Numbered from the stretch's first letter, positions 55,656 through 63,854 are shown. The stretch: DNA of 64,000 nucleotides from an uncultured Halomonas sp. (GCF_946887195.1 NZ_CAMPKE010000010.1:1-64000), one strand, 5' to 3'. Numbers and translations: made by a program. Notes: generated from the letters alone by a model not told the origin.

Positions 55656-56620
55656 GAATGCTCGGCCTCCCTGGCGGCGCGTTGCGCCTCGGCCTTGGCA
55701 TTGTCGCCTTCGACCATCGACACGAACAGCTCCTCGAGACGGTTGGCGCGGTTGCGCATCGAAACGACCTCCACACCCTGAGCCGAGAGTTGGGCGAAGG
55801 CATCATTGAGGTGCTGGCCCTTCTTGACCGACAACGCCAATTGCCCGCCGTCGACCCGTGCGATATCGAAGCCCTCGACCACCGGCAATTCGTTCGTCGG
55901 GTGAGCCAGATCGAGCAGGAACGCCTCGGTATCGAGCTCGGTGAGCAACTGTCGCATCGAGGTGTTCTTGACGATTTCGCCACGGTTGATGATGGCGATA
56001 TTGCGGCACAGGCTCTCGGCTTCTTCGAGATAGTGCGTGGTGAGGATAATGGTCGTACCCTCTTCACGATTGATGCGCTGCATGTACTCCCACATGCTGC
56101 GGCGCAGTTCGATATCGACACCGGCGGTAGGCTCATCGAGAATCAGCAGGCGCGGGCGATGAATCAGGGCGCGAGCGATCATCAGACGACGCTTCATGCC
56201 GCCGGAGAGCATGCGTGCCGGGCCGTTGCGCTTATCCCACAGCCCCAGATCCTTGAGCAGTTGGTTGCAACGCGGCCTGGCTTCGCGCATCGGCATGCCG
56301 TAGTAGCCCGCCTGGGAATGGACGATATCCTCGACCTTCTCGAACTGACTGAAATTGAACTCTTGCGGCACGACGCCCAGATTGTACTTGGCTTTGGCGA
56401 AATCTCGGTCGATGTCGATGCCATAGATCTTCACCTGGCCGGCGGTTTTCTGCACCAGCGAGCAAACGATGCCCAAGGTCGTGGATTTGCCGGCGCCGTT
56501 CGGGCCAAGCATTGCAAAGAAATCGCCCTCGGGCACATCCAGATCGATGCCCTTGAGGGCGTTGAAGCCATTGCCGTAGACCTTGGTCAATCCACGGATG
56601 GACAGCGCCGGTTCTGCCAT
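55652..56620 (-). CDS. ABC transporter ATP-binding protein (YadG-like)
   Basis: 322 residues. Walker A GPNGAGKST is near 38-46, the signature is LSGGMKRRLMIARAL, Walker B LLILDEPTAGVD, and TTHYLEEAE holds the switch histidine. A C-terminal extension of about 80 residues follows, as in DrrA/YadG ATPases. I start it at ATG 56620; a GTG three codons upstream is also in frame. It energises the adjacent permease. Confidence 0.92.
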   Translation of the reverse strand: MAEPALSIRGLTKVYGNGFNALKGIDLDVPEGDFFAMLGPNGAGKSTTLGIVCSLVQKTAGQVKIYGIDIDRDFAKAKYNLGVVPQEFNFSQFEKVEDIVHSQAGYYGMPMREARPRCNQLLKDLGLWDKRNGPARMLSGGMKRRLMIARALIHRPRLLILDEPTAGVDIELRRSMWEYMQRINREEGTTIILTTHYLEEAESLCRNIAIINRGEIVKNTSMRQLLTELDTEAFLLDLAHPTNELPVVEGFDIARVDGGQLALSVKKGQHLNDAFAQLSAQGVEVVSMRNRANRLEELFVSMVEGDNAKAEAQRAAREAEHS

Positions 56621-56795
56621 CGAACGCACCTGTCGTCAGTCGGTCGCTCACGGCGTTTCGATAACGCCTGAGGAGAAATAAGGGAAAACAGTTACATGCG
56701 GCCTACGCAGAAAAATTCAATGCCTGCTAACGGCATACACCGCGAGGGAGCAGAAAAACCGCTGATTGGCATGAGAAATGGGGGGAGGCGAATAG

Positions 56796-56844
56796 GGAGC
56801 GGGAACGTGATTCGATCGGGCTGGCGCTCCAGCTCGCGACCCGT
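56796..56844 (-). repeat. Tandem tRNA-Gly-like repeat, copy 1
   Basis: 49 bases starting GGAGCGGGAACGTGATTCGA and ending CTCGCGACCCGT, 47 of 49 identical to 56873-56921. Read on the minus strand it resembles the tRNA-Gly(GCC) 3' half (GGGTCGCGAG ... TTCCCGCTCC) interrupted by a 17-base hairpin-forming insert. It cannot be a functional tRNA. Confidence 0.75.
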
Positions 56845-56872
56845 TGGCCTGCTACTCACTTAATGAATACAT

Positions 56873-56921
56873 GGAGCGGGAACGTGATCCGACCGGGCTG
56901 GCGCTCCAGCTCGCGACCCGT
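56873..56921 (-). repeat. Tandem tRNA-Gly-like repeat, copy 2
   Basis: Second copy, 77 bases after the first, with two C/T differences. It is preceded by TAATGAATACAT, as the attachment site at 56952 is by TAACGAATATTA, so the att site occupies the place of a third unit. Confidence 0.75.
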
Positions 56922-56951
56922 GCCGCTCAACTATTGATCTAACGAATATTA

Positions 56952-56969
56952 TGGAGCGGGAAACGAGAC
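56952..56969 (-). other. ICE attachment site (attR-type), tRNA-Gly(GCC) 3' end
   Basis: On the minus strand the 18 bases read GTCTCGTTTCCCGCTCCA, the 3' end of bacterial tRNA-Gly(GCC) including CCA. From memory this is the 18 bp target/repeat of ICEclc and related elements. No tRNA-Gly gene is attached here, so this is the end away from the intact tRNA. ICE core genes begin to its right. Confidence 0.85.
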
Positions 56970-57171
56970 GTTTACTAAGACCGTAAGCCGTTGTTTCCCA
57001 ATCACTTTCTTCGCTGGCTTGACTAGCGAAGACCTTAATTGTAGCCTCATTTTTCACCCTCGGCAACAAGTTCGTCCAGAAACTTCCAGTAAGGTCCAAG
57101 GACACCTCCTCAGCGCATCGTCCCCACACCTCGTTCATCGCCGGCTACGGTGGTCTCGAACTCACCAATGA
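56970..57171. other. ICE end, no gene seen
   Basis: About 200 bases between the attachment site and the IS66 scar. One open frame crosses it on the minus strand, but it runs through the attachment site and flanking repeats and has no family resemblance. Confidence 0.4.
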
Positions 57172-57431
57172 TCACCTTTCCATATGCTTGGCTAGCTGCG
57201 TCGAAAGGCATTCGAGCACGTCACGCAAGTCCGCATAGAGGTCATGCCCGTTGGGCCGAGCCGAGCGCACCAGGCTCATCACCGAAACAGCGCGCTGACC
57301 GGCACGCAAGCTACCGACGAACAACTGGTTCGCCCTTTGAAGTGCCACTGGACGAATTTGCCTCTCGACGCGGTTGTTGTCTGGCGGCAGACGCCTGTCG
57401 TCGTTAGCGCCTCCCGGCGACCAAGGTTGGA
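57172..57431 (-). pseudogene. IS66 family transposase (TnpC) C-terminal remnant
   Basis: The minus strand encodes RRLPPDNNRVERQIRPVAL, a serine/leucine-rich stretch and ANGHDLYADLRDVLECL-like residues, the C-terminal end of IS66 transposases with the last catalytic acidic residue in DNNRVE. Just upstream, NLGRREALT continues the match in another frame, showing a frameshift near 57410. The rest of the transposase and its helper genes are absent. It is a degraded insertion-sequence scar inside the ICE end. Confidence 0.75.
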
Positions 57432-57960
57432 CTGCATGGCTCTCGCCGTGCCTGAGCTGTTCGGCACACCGGCTCGCTGCAGAAGCGACCACCCATACCC
57501 GTCTGCGCAAGTTGCGCGGGAAGAACCCATACGCTTGTCACTGGGACTGGATGCGCGATTCTTTATCGGTATATCAGGATACCTGGGAACGCATGACAGG
57601 CTCGGGATCAGTACGCCTGCCTTGGCATCTAGAAGCCACTGCGCGCCTATTGCGCCCTGTGAAACCGCAGGGGTATCACACCATGACAAATTGCTCTTGA
57701 TGAGATTGCGGTAACGCATGACGCTGCCAGTGTGAGCGCCATTCTTCGTGTTGATCAGCGACAGGACCGATCAACCTACCACTCACGGATTCTTACACAT
57801 TGAGCACATGGCGGCTACCACTGACTTGAGCTACTGAAAAGTGCTCAGGGCTCATGAAGAAGCGAGACTCGGGACTCGCTTCATCCACAGACAACTGCCC
57901 GGCCATGAGGTTGGCGCCAAAGGAGTCGGCCATGTAGTTCTCCTGGAAGGAGATGGGAGC
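57432..57960. other. ICE end, no recognisable gene
   Basis: 529 bases with several overlapping short open frames on both strands, none with a family match or good start signal. Probably insertion-sequence debris and the upstream region of the next gene, whose AAGGAG site is at the right edge. Confidence 0.4.
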
Positions 57961-58707
57961 ATGAACCACAATGCACCAGCATCGAAGGTGTTCTATCGTC
58001 CGATCGAAGCCTCCCTCCGGTGGGCTGGGCTTCTGCGGTTTGAGCATGTCATCCTCACTTCGGTCTCGTCGTCAAGGAACCTGCCACAGTCGTTGGATTG
58101 CCCACGTTGGGGTGAGCTGAGGCTGTATACCGAACGCATCTACGATGGCATCCTCAATGCGGAACTTCCTTTCGGGAGGAACGGCATCACGACGCACGAC
58201 ACCGCGCTGATCGACTCCCCTGATCTCACTGTCCGTCACGTCGATCTGAAGCGTTGGATGCGCCAGCACTACCCCGAACAGCGCCCCGGCTTTCTCTTCT
58301 CGCGCAGCGAGCGCATCGCCCATCCCTCCATCTCTCTGGAAACCGGGCAGGCCATGCTGGTCGAGCGCTTGGCCCTCAAATCTGCCCTGGAGCAGTCCAA
58401 GCGCCAACTCCGCGAGCTGCAAGACAAGCACGACGCACTGCTCAAACAGTCCAAAATCATCCCGGCCTGCGCGCAGTACCCAATCAGTGATCGGGCCGAA
58501 GCCACCTACCTGAACATCATCGGCGGCATATTGGAGCTGATGCTCGGCCAATCGCCCTCGGGCACACCGTACTCCAGCTTCAAAACGCAAGAGGCTGTCG
58601 TAAGCGCATTGGTCGCCCATCACCACGGCGTCATGGGGATCGCCGAGCGGACGTTGAACGGCAAGTTCGCCACGGCCAGACGCCGGCTGCATAGCGCCAC
58701 CCTCTGA
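57961..58707 (+). CDS. ICE-encoded protein of unknown function
   Basis: 248 residues, start ATG 57961 preceded by AAGGAG and GGGAGC; the frame is open for 40 codons upstream but without signals. The N-terminal two thirds are mixed alpha/beta. Residues about 135-165 (LALKSALEQSKRQLRELQDK) form a probable coiled coil, and the C-terminal 70 residues contain a helical region (AEATYLNIIGGILELML) and a basic end. I recognise no family. Similar ORFs near this end of tRNA-Gly ICEs are plausible, since it is codirectional with the core genes. Confidence 0.7.
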   Translation: MNHNAPASKVFYRPIEASLRWAGLLRFEHVILTSVSSSRNLPQSLDCPRWGELRLYTERIYDGILNAELPFGRNGITTHDTALIDSPDLTVRHVDLKRWMRQHYPEQRPGFLFSRSERIAHPSISLETGQAMLVERLALKSALEQSKRQLRELQDKHDALLKQSKIIPACAQYPISDRAEATYLNIIGGILELMLGQSPSGTPYSSFKTQEAVVSALVAHHHGVMGIAERTLNGKFATARRRLHSATL

Positions 58708-58738
58708 GGATTGCCAGCTTGTATGTGCAGTCGCGGAG

Positions 58739-58752
58739 ATTGCATTTGCAAT
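58739..58752. promoter_or_regulatory. Palindrome upstream of the alpA-parA-parB operon
   Basis: ATTGCA-TT-TGCAAT is a perfect inverted repeat 74 bases before the alpA start, in the 118-base gap where the operon promoter must lie. In ICEclc the corresponding region holds the inrR promoter, which controls the transfer-competence switch. Confidence 0.45.
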
Positions 58753-58825
58753 GTCTTTCCGTAGCCATGTCTATTGAATAGAGGTCACGCCAACAAACGC
58801 CACTGAGCGTTCAGGAGTGACCACC

Positions 58826-59038
58826 ATGTCGCAAACACCTGTTCTGCCGCCCAACGAGCGCCGCATCCTGCGCTTGGAAGAAGTCGAATCGAAGTCCGGC
58901 TTCAAGCGCGCCCACCTCTACAACCTGATGCGCGCGGGCAAGTTCCCCAAGGCGCTGCGCCTGGGTGTGCGCGCCGTCGGCTGGGATTCCATCGAAATCG
59001 ATCAGTGGATCGCCGAGCGCGTCAACAACCGGGCCTGA
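58826..59038 (+). CDS. alpA: AlpA family transcriptional regulator
   Basis: 70 residues with the AlpA/MerR-like winged helix: RRILRLEEVESKSGFKRAHL at the start, YNLMRAGKFPKALRLG and VGWDSIEIDQWIAERV at the end. AGGAG lies eight bases before ATG 58826, preferred over the GTG three codons earlier. In tRNA-Gly ICEs an AlpA-like gene heads the parA-parB operon. Confidence 0.92.
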   Translation: MSQTPVLPPNERRILRLEEVESKSGFKRAHLYNLMRAGKFPKALRLGVRAVGWDSIEIDQWIAERVNNRA

Positions 59039-59080
59039 CCCATTCTCCCGCGGACCTTCCATCCTCACACGGAGAACGCC

Positions 59081-59956
59081 ATGCAGGTTGTATCCATCAT
59101 TTCAACGAAAGGTGGCGTCGGCAAGACCACCACTGCCGCGAACCTGGGCGGGCTCGTCGCCGACGCGGGGCTGCGCGTGCTGCTGCTCGATCTCGACGTG
59201 CAGCCCACCTTGTCGTCCTACTACGAACTGGGACACCGTGCGCCTGGTGGCATCTATGAGCTGCTGGCCTTCAACGAGCGCGACCTCGGCCAGCTCGTGT
59301 CCCGCACGATCATTACGGGTCTGGACCTGGTGCTGTCCAACGACCACCGGGGCGAGCTGAGCACCTTGTTGCTGCACGCGCCGGATGGGCGCCTGCGGCT
59401 GCGGCACCTGCTGCCCATGCTGGCTCCTCTCTACGACCTGGTGCTGATCGACACCCAGGGCGCGCGTTCGGTGACGCTGGAGATGGCGGTGCTCGCTTCC
59501 GATCTCGCGCTGTCACCCGTGACCCCGGAAATCCTCGCCGCCCGCGAACTGCGGCGCGGCACCATGCAGTTGCTGGAGGACATCGCTCCGTACCGGCACC
59601 TGGGCATTGAGCCGCCGCCGCTGCATCTGCTCATCAACAGGGTCCACCCGGTGTCGGCGAACGCCCGGCTGATCCAACAGGCCTTGCGCGACCTGTTCCA
59701 GGACCACGCCGGCATCCGCGTGCTGACCACCGACGTGCCGGCCATCGAAGCCTATCCGCGCGCCGCGACGCGCGGCCTGCCAGTGCATCGGGTCGAATAC
59801 CGCCAGCCACCGGGCAGAGTCGCCCCCGCCGCGCTCGACACCATCCGCGGCCTCGCCGGCGAACTGTTCCCGCAATGGCAGCACCGATTTGCCACGGTGT
59901 CCGGCCGCCCGCCATTTCCTCTGGATACCGGGAGGCCCCATGGCGAGCGCACATGA
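59081..59956 (+). CDS. parA: ICE ParA family ATPase
   Basis: 291 residues with the deviant Walker A KGGVGKTT at 10-17, Walker A' LLLDLDVQPTLS and Walker B DLVLIDTQG. Soj/ParA proteins segregate or stabilise DNA with ParB. In ICEs they support element maintenance. It overlaps the small downstream gene by 17 bases. Confidence 0.94.
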   Translation: MQVVSIISTKGGVGKTTTAANLGGLVADAGLRVLLLDLDVQPTLSSYYELGHRAPGGIYELLAFNERDLGQLVSRTIITGLDLVLSNDHRGELSTLLLHAPDGRLRLRHLLPMLAPLYDLVLIDTQGARSVTLEMAVLASDLALSPVTPEILAARELRRGTMQLLEDIAPYRHLGIEPPPLHLLINRVHPVSANARLIQQALRDLFQDHAGIRVLTTDVPAIEAYPRAATRGLPVHRVEYRQPPGRVAPAALDTIRGLAGELFPQWQHRFATVSGRPPFPLDTGRPHGERT

Positions 59957-60188
59957 ACTGGCCCGAGGCCATAAGCGGCTGCGCGCCCTGATCGAATTCG
60001 CCGTCGGCGAGGGCTGGCACGTCAAGCGCACGCCGGGCGGCCACCTCAAATTCACCAAGGCCGGCTGCGCCGCGATCTACACCAGTTCGACGGCCAGTGA
60101 CCACCGGGCCGCCCTCAACGCCCGCGCGCAGATCCGCCGCGCCGAGCGCGAGGCCCGGTCCCCAGTGCAGGGAGGCCGCCATGGCTGA
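59940..60188 (+). CDS. Small ICE protein, Shi-like
   Basis: 82 residues, basic and helical, with GEGWHVKRTPGGHLKFTKAGC resembling a HicA-like double-stranded RNA-binding fold (GGHLKF corresponds to the G-H motif). ATG 59940 follows GGAGG by four bases. It overlaps parA and parB. Its position between them equals that of shi in ICEclc, whose product contributes to the growth arrest of transfer-competent cells; identity with Shi is inferred from position, size and basic character. Confidence 0.7.
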   Translation: MASAHELARGHKRLRALIEFAVGEGWHVKRTPGGHLKFTKAGCAAIYTSSTASDHRAALNARAQIRRAEREARSPVQGGRHG

Positions 60189-61818
60189 AATGACCTCCCA
60201 GCAGATGGCCGGCAAGCTGCTCGCGGCCGGGTTCGAGCGCAGCGGCCCGTCCACCTCGGCCTTGAGCGACCCGATCGCCGACACGCCCATGGTCGTGACC
60301 CTGGACCAGTTGCGCCCCTACGACCACGATCCCAGGAAGAAGCGCAACCCGGCCTACGAGGACATCAAGGCGTCCATCCGCGAGCGCGGCCTGGACGCAG
60401 CCCCGGCGATCACCCGGCGCCCGGGCGAGGACCACTACATCATTCGCAACGGCGGCAACACGCGCCTGGCGATCCTGCGCGAACTGTGGTCGGAGACCAA
60501 GGACGAGCGGTTCTTTCGCATATCGTGCCTGTTCCGGCCGTGGCCCAGCCGCGGCGAAGTCGTCATGCTGACCGGCCACCTGGCCGAGAACGAATTGCGT
60601 GGAGGCCTGACGTTCATCGAGCGCGCCCTCGGCGTCGAGAAGGCGCGCGAGTTCTACGAGCAGGAAAGCGGCGCCGCCCTGAGCCAGTCCGAACTGGCAC
60701 GCCGCCTCGCCGCCGATGGTTTCCCGGTCCAGCAGTCGCACATCAGCCGGATGAACGACGCGGTGCGCTACCTCCTGCCGGCGATCCCGACCGTGCTCTA
60801 TGGCGGGCTCGGCCGCCACCAGGTCGAACGCCTGTCGGTCATGCGCAAGGCCTGCATGCTCGCGTGGGAGCGCTACGCCAAAGGCCGCACACTACTGGTA
60901 CAGGACTTCGATGACTTCTTTCAGGAGGTGCTGTCGCAGTTCGACACGCAGGCCGACGAGTTCGCCCCCCAGCGCGTGCAGGACGAGCTGATCGGCCAAA
61001 TGTCCGAACTGCTCGGCATCGACTACGACGTACTGGCGCTCGACCTCACCGAATCCGAAAGCCGCCATCGCGCCCTGGTCAGCGATCCGACCCCACCAAC
61101 GGCACCCCCCACGCTGCCTGAGCCTGACACCATGGCACGCCCGCCCGCGGCGCCGGCCCCATCGGCCCCGACGCCGGCAACCACACCTGGGTCGCGCGAG
61201 CGCGAGGGCGGCTCAGGGTCGGACGGCTCACCCGCAGGAAGCCCCATGGCTGCTCCTGGTGATCGGCTGCAGGGGCACATCGTTTCGCCTGCACCGACGA
61301 CGGAGCGGCTGCAATCCATTCAGCGGATGGTCGCCGACGAGCTGGGGGATGCGCTGCCCGATTTCTCGGCCAACGTCTTGCAGTCCATTCCCGTCCAAGC
61401 AGGCGGTCTCTACCCGATTTCCGACGTCTGGCACATCGACGCGAGCCTGGACACGCCCGAGCGCCTGCGCATCCACGTCGCGCAGTTCGCCCGCGAGATC
61501 GCGGGCGAGGCTCGCCTGGACGAGTGCATCGATGACCGTCCAGACGGCATCGGTTTCGCCTGCCGTGCCCACGCCCAAGACCTGGAGCCGCTGGGCCGTG
61601 CCGTCCTGGCGCTGCTGGCATGCATGGCCGGTCAGCAGCCCGCCGACGTCGGCTTGGATAACAGGCAATTCGTCATCGACCTGTCGGCGTTGCTGCACGG
61701 ACAAGGCGACGCAACCCGGCGACTGAGCGACACCGCACTGGTCAAGCTGTTCCGGCTGCTGCGGCTGGCCCGCCGTCTGCTCGACCTGGACGCCGGCGCT
61801 GCGGACCCTGGAACGTGA
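60181..61818 (+). CDS. parB: ICE ParB family protein
   Basis: 545 residues. The N-terminal ParB/Srx nuclease-like domain (LDQLRPYDHDPRKKRN near 40-55, IRNGGNTRLAIL near 90-101) is followed by a helix-turn-helix (SQSELARRLAADGFPVQQSH), a proline-rich linker about 310-365, and a C-terminal domain of about 170 residues. It starts at ATG 60181 with GGGAGG upstream, eight bases inside the preceding gene. ICE ParB proteins are larger than chromosomal ones, as here. Confidence 0.93.
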   Translation: MAEMTSQQMAGKLLAAGFERSGPSTSALSDPIADTPMVVTLDQLRPYDHDPRKKRNPAYEDIKASIRERGLDAAPAITRRPGEDHYIIRNGGNTRLAILRELWSETKDERFFRISCLFRPWPSRGEVVMLTGHLAENELRGGLTFIERALGVEKAREFYEQESGAALSQSELARRLAADGFPVQQSHISRMNDAVRYLLPAIPTVLYGGLGRHQVERLSVMRKACMLAWERYAKGRTLLVQDFDDFFQEVLSQFDTQADEFAPQRVQDELIGQMSELLGIDYDVLALDLTESESRHRALVSDPTPPTAPPTLPEPDTMARPPAAPAPSAPTPATTPGSREREGGSGSDGSPAGSPMAAPGDRLQGHIVSPAPTTERLQSIQRMVADELGDALPDFSANVLQSIPVQAGGLYPISDVWHIDASLDTPERLRIHVAQFAREIAGEARLDECIDDRPDGIGFACRAHAQDLEPLGRAVLALLACMAGQQPADVGLDNRQFVIDLSALLHGQGDATRRLSDTALVKLFRLLRLARRLLDLDAGAADPGT

Positions 61819-61833
61819 CCGAGGGAGACCAGC

Positions 61834-62394
61834 ATGTCCGCACCACACCCACTCAACCAGGCCGTCATCGCCCAGGCCCTCTATGACCTGCGCAATGGGC
61901 AACTGCGCCGCTGCAAGCTGATGGGGTTTGGCGAGGAAGAGCTGGACGCCCTCAAGCATCCCGCGCTGATCAGCGTGCTGGCCAACGCCAACGTCTCGTG
62001 GTGCTCGGTGACGGTCAACCGCGAAGTGCTCCGGCGTCTGCTCAGGCAGGCGCAGGATGTGGAGAAGGAGATCGCCACGGTCGATCGCATGCTGCGCCTC
62101 GGCGCGAGCACCGAAATGGTCAGCCGCTTCTACGGCCTGACCCACCAGGAAGTGGCGCTTCGCCGCGAAATCCTCGGCCTGCCCAAGCGCAAGGGTCGCC
62201 ATCCCGTGCTGGACGAGAAGCAGGACACGGAGCTGTGGCGGCAATGGAAGGCCGTGACCAGCAGCAGGAACGTCGATCTCGAAGACGAAACCTCCATCCT
62301 CGATGCCGCCATGGACCTCGCCGAAGGCATGTCGCTGCCTCTGTCGGTGGTCTGGGCTTCGATCAAGAGCTGGGTCGATCAAGGATTGGGTTAA
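61834..62394 (+). CDS. DUF2857 domain ICE protein
   Basis: 186 residues. NQAVIAQALYDLRNGQLRRC, MGFGEEELDALKHP and the helix-turn-helix-like MVSRFYGLTHQEVALRREIL match the DUF2857 family conserved between parB and the replication gene in this ICE class. GAGGGAGACC precedes the ATG. A DNA-binding regulatory role is suggested by the predicted helix-turn-helix. Confidence 0.9.
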   Translation: MSAPHPLNQAVIAQALYDLRNGQLRRCKLMGFGEEELDALKHPALISVLANANVSWCSVTVNREVLRRLLRQAQDVEKEIATVDRMLRLGASTEMVSRFYGLTHQEVALRREILGLPKRKGRHPVLDEKQDTELWRQWKAVTSSRNVDLEDETSILDAAMDLAEGMSLPLSVVWASIKSWVDQGLG

Positions 62395-62396
62395 CC

Positions 62397-63659
62397 ATGG
62401 CCGTGGACGACACCGCACCACGTCGTGGCCCCATCGCACTCGCAGACCTGTTCGACGCTGCGCTGAAAGACCTTGTGCCCAAGCCCAACGCCGACGCGCC
62501 CCCGCCCACACCTACACCTGTCGCGATGCCCACTGGTCCGGCGTCTGGCGATGCCTTCCTGTTCAGCGGCAACCGGCACGAGACCGTACCGCGACGGCTG
62601 TTCCTCGACCGCCGCCTGACGCCGCTGGAGCGCAATGCCTGGCAGGTCTTCCGGCTGATGCTCAACGACGATGGCGTGACGGCGTTCCCGACGTATGAAC
62701 AGCTTCGGCCCTGGCTGGCGTCGATGCCCTGCGCCGGGCAAGCCTCGCACGAAACCGTGGCGCGAGCACTGACGCTGCTGCGGCTGACTCGATGGCTGAG
62801 CCTGGTGCGGCGACGGCGCGACGCCAAGACCGGCCGCATCCTCGGCAACCTCTATGTCCTGCACGACGAGCCGCTGACCCCCTTTGAAGCGATGCAGCTC
62901 GACCCGGACTACCTGCAACTCGTCAGCCAAGCGCTCGGCCATTCGGCCAAAGCCGTGCAGATCGTAGGCCTGCACACCCTCAAGGAAATCGGCGAAGACC
63001 CGATGCTGGCCGGGCGCACCCTGCCATCGAGGCTGCAAGTCCTGGCCGAACGCCTCGCCAGCCAGGGCGTCGGGGCGCACGAAAGTTATCCACAGGAGGA
63101 CGCCACGCACGAATCCGAAGAAGGGGCGACGAGCCTTCTTCGGAATCCTGACGATCCCACTTCGGAATCCGAAGCAGGGTCGAAACCCGCGCCAGACGCC
63201 TCTCTTCGGAATCCGAAGCAGGCCCGTACAGTACGTAGTAGTCGTATTAATGAAGTACGTACTACCGCGCAGGCACAAGCGCATGCGCGCGCGCTGGGCG
63301 ACCTGCAATGGCCCAAACGCTTCGCGGAACTGAAGGCAGAGCAGCAGACAGGTGCGAGGGTGGCACTACAGCAGGTCGATGCTGCGCTGAGGCAGGCCGT
63401 GCTGGACGAATGGGCTGCACGATGCAGCAACCATGGCATCCGCAATCCTGCAGGGTATCTGTTCGGCATCATCCAGCGGGCCATCCATGGCGAGTTCAAC
63501 GCCTGGGCCAAGAAGGACGCGCCATCGGCGCCCGTTGCGCCGAACGAGCGGCCGCCACCACCAGCACCGCCACCATCCCAGCCGCAGGGCAAGCCTGTGC
63601 CGCCAGAAGTCGCCAGGCAGCACATCGAGCGGCTGCGCAACCTGCTCGCCAGCAAGTGA
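62397..63659 (+). CDS. STY4528 family pathogenicity-island replication protein
   Basis: 420 residues. The N-terminal half (FLDRRLTPLERNAWQVFRLM, YEQLRPWL, winged-helix-like ETVARALTLLRLTRWLSLVR) matches the STY4528-type replication protein family of PAPI/SPI-7 elements. A variable Ser/Glu-rich linker (about 230-300) separates it from a C-terminal helical domain (NHGIRNPAGYLFGIIQRAI). ATG 62397 follows the DUF2857 stop by two bases. The linker-coding DNA carries a DnaA box and palindromic repeats. Confidence 0.88.
   Translation: MAVDDTAPRRGPIALADLFDAALKDLVPKPNADAPPPTPTPVAMPTGPASGDAFLFSGNRHETVPRRLFLDRRLTPLERNAWQVFRLMLNDDGVTAFPTYEQLRPWLASMPCAGQASHETVARALTLLRLTRWLSLVRRRRDAKTGRILGNLYVLHDEPLTPFEAMQLDPDYLQLVSQALGHSAKAVQIVGLHTLKEIGEDPMLAGRTLPSRLQVLAERLASQGVGAHESYPQEDATHESEEGATSLLRNPDDPTSESEAGSKPAPDASLRNPKQARTVRSSRINEVRTTAQAQAHARALGDLQWPKRFAELKAEQQTGARVALQQVDAALRQAVLDEWAARCSNHGIRNPAGYLFGIIQRAIHGEFNAWAKKDAPSAPVAPNERPPPPAPPPSQPQGKPVPPEVARQHIERLRNLLASK
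63086..63261. other. Candidate replication origin inside the replication gene
   Basis: A perfect DnaA box TTATCCACA lies at 63086-63094. Palindrome CTTCGGAATCCGAAG occurs complete at 63160-63174 and 63204-63218, and as halves at 63111-63120 and 63138-63148. Direct repeats AGTACGTA sit at 63230-63237 and 63254-63261, flanking an AT-richer spacer. Iteron-like repeats, a DnaA site and an AT-rich segment together resemble a plasmid-type origin. Confidence 0.5.
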
Positions 63660-63706
63660 GCGGGCCTGCAAGGTGGTGAAGTGGATGCCGGTGGCTTCCA
63701 GTAGAG

Positions 63707-63723
63707 CTATCCCCTGGGGATAG
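63707..63723. promoter_or_regulatory. 17 bp palindrome, copy 1
   Basis: CTATCCCC-T-GGGGATAG. It has perfect 8 bp arms around one base. The identical arms recur at 63838-63854 with A in the centre, so the two sites are reverse complements. It lies in the 315-base gap between the replication gene and the next gene. Confidence 0.75.
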
Positions 63724-63837
63724 TTCCACTGACGGCTACACGTCGAACCGCTGCACGCCAGGCCTCGATCGCCTGCAGCGGGATCGGCCTTGTTCGCGCT
63801 GATCCGGGTGTGCAGCGTTCCTTGGCGCTCCATGGCG

Positions 63838-63854
63838 CTATCCCCAGGGGATAG
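63838..63854. promoter_or_regulatory. 17 bp palindrome, copy 2
   Basis: CTATCCCC-A-GGGGATAG, 131 bases after copy 1. It probably binds the same protein: an ICE regulator, ParB (as a parS site) or the replication protein. Confidence 0.75.

Noticed and set aside
56796..56921. Possible tRNA-Gly genes in the tandem repeats
   Set aside because: Only the 3' half is recognisable, the T loop is replaced by a 17-base insert and there is no D arm or anticodon arm.
56860..57138. 92-codon minus-strand frame crossing the attachment site
   Set aside because: It runs through the 18 bp site and the flanking repeat, so its C-terminus would depend on the insertion; no family resemblance.
63086..63261. CRISPR array
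   Set aside because: The repeats are short palindromes at irregular spacing within a coding region, with no unique spacers of constant length; no CRISPR array was seen elsewhere in the window.
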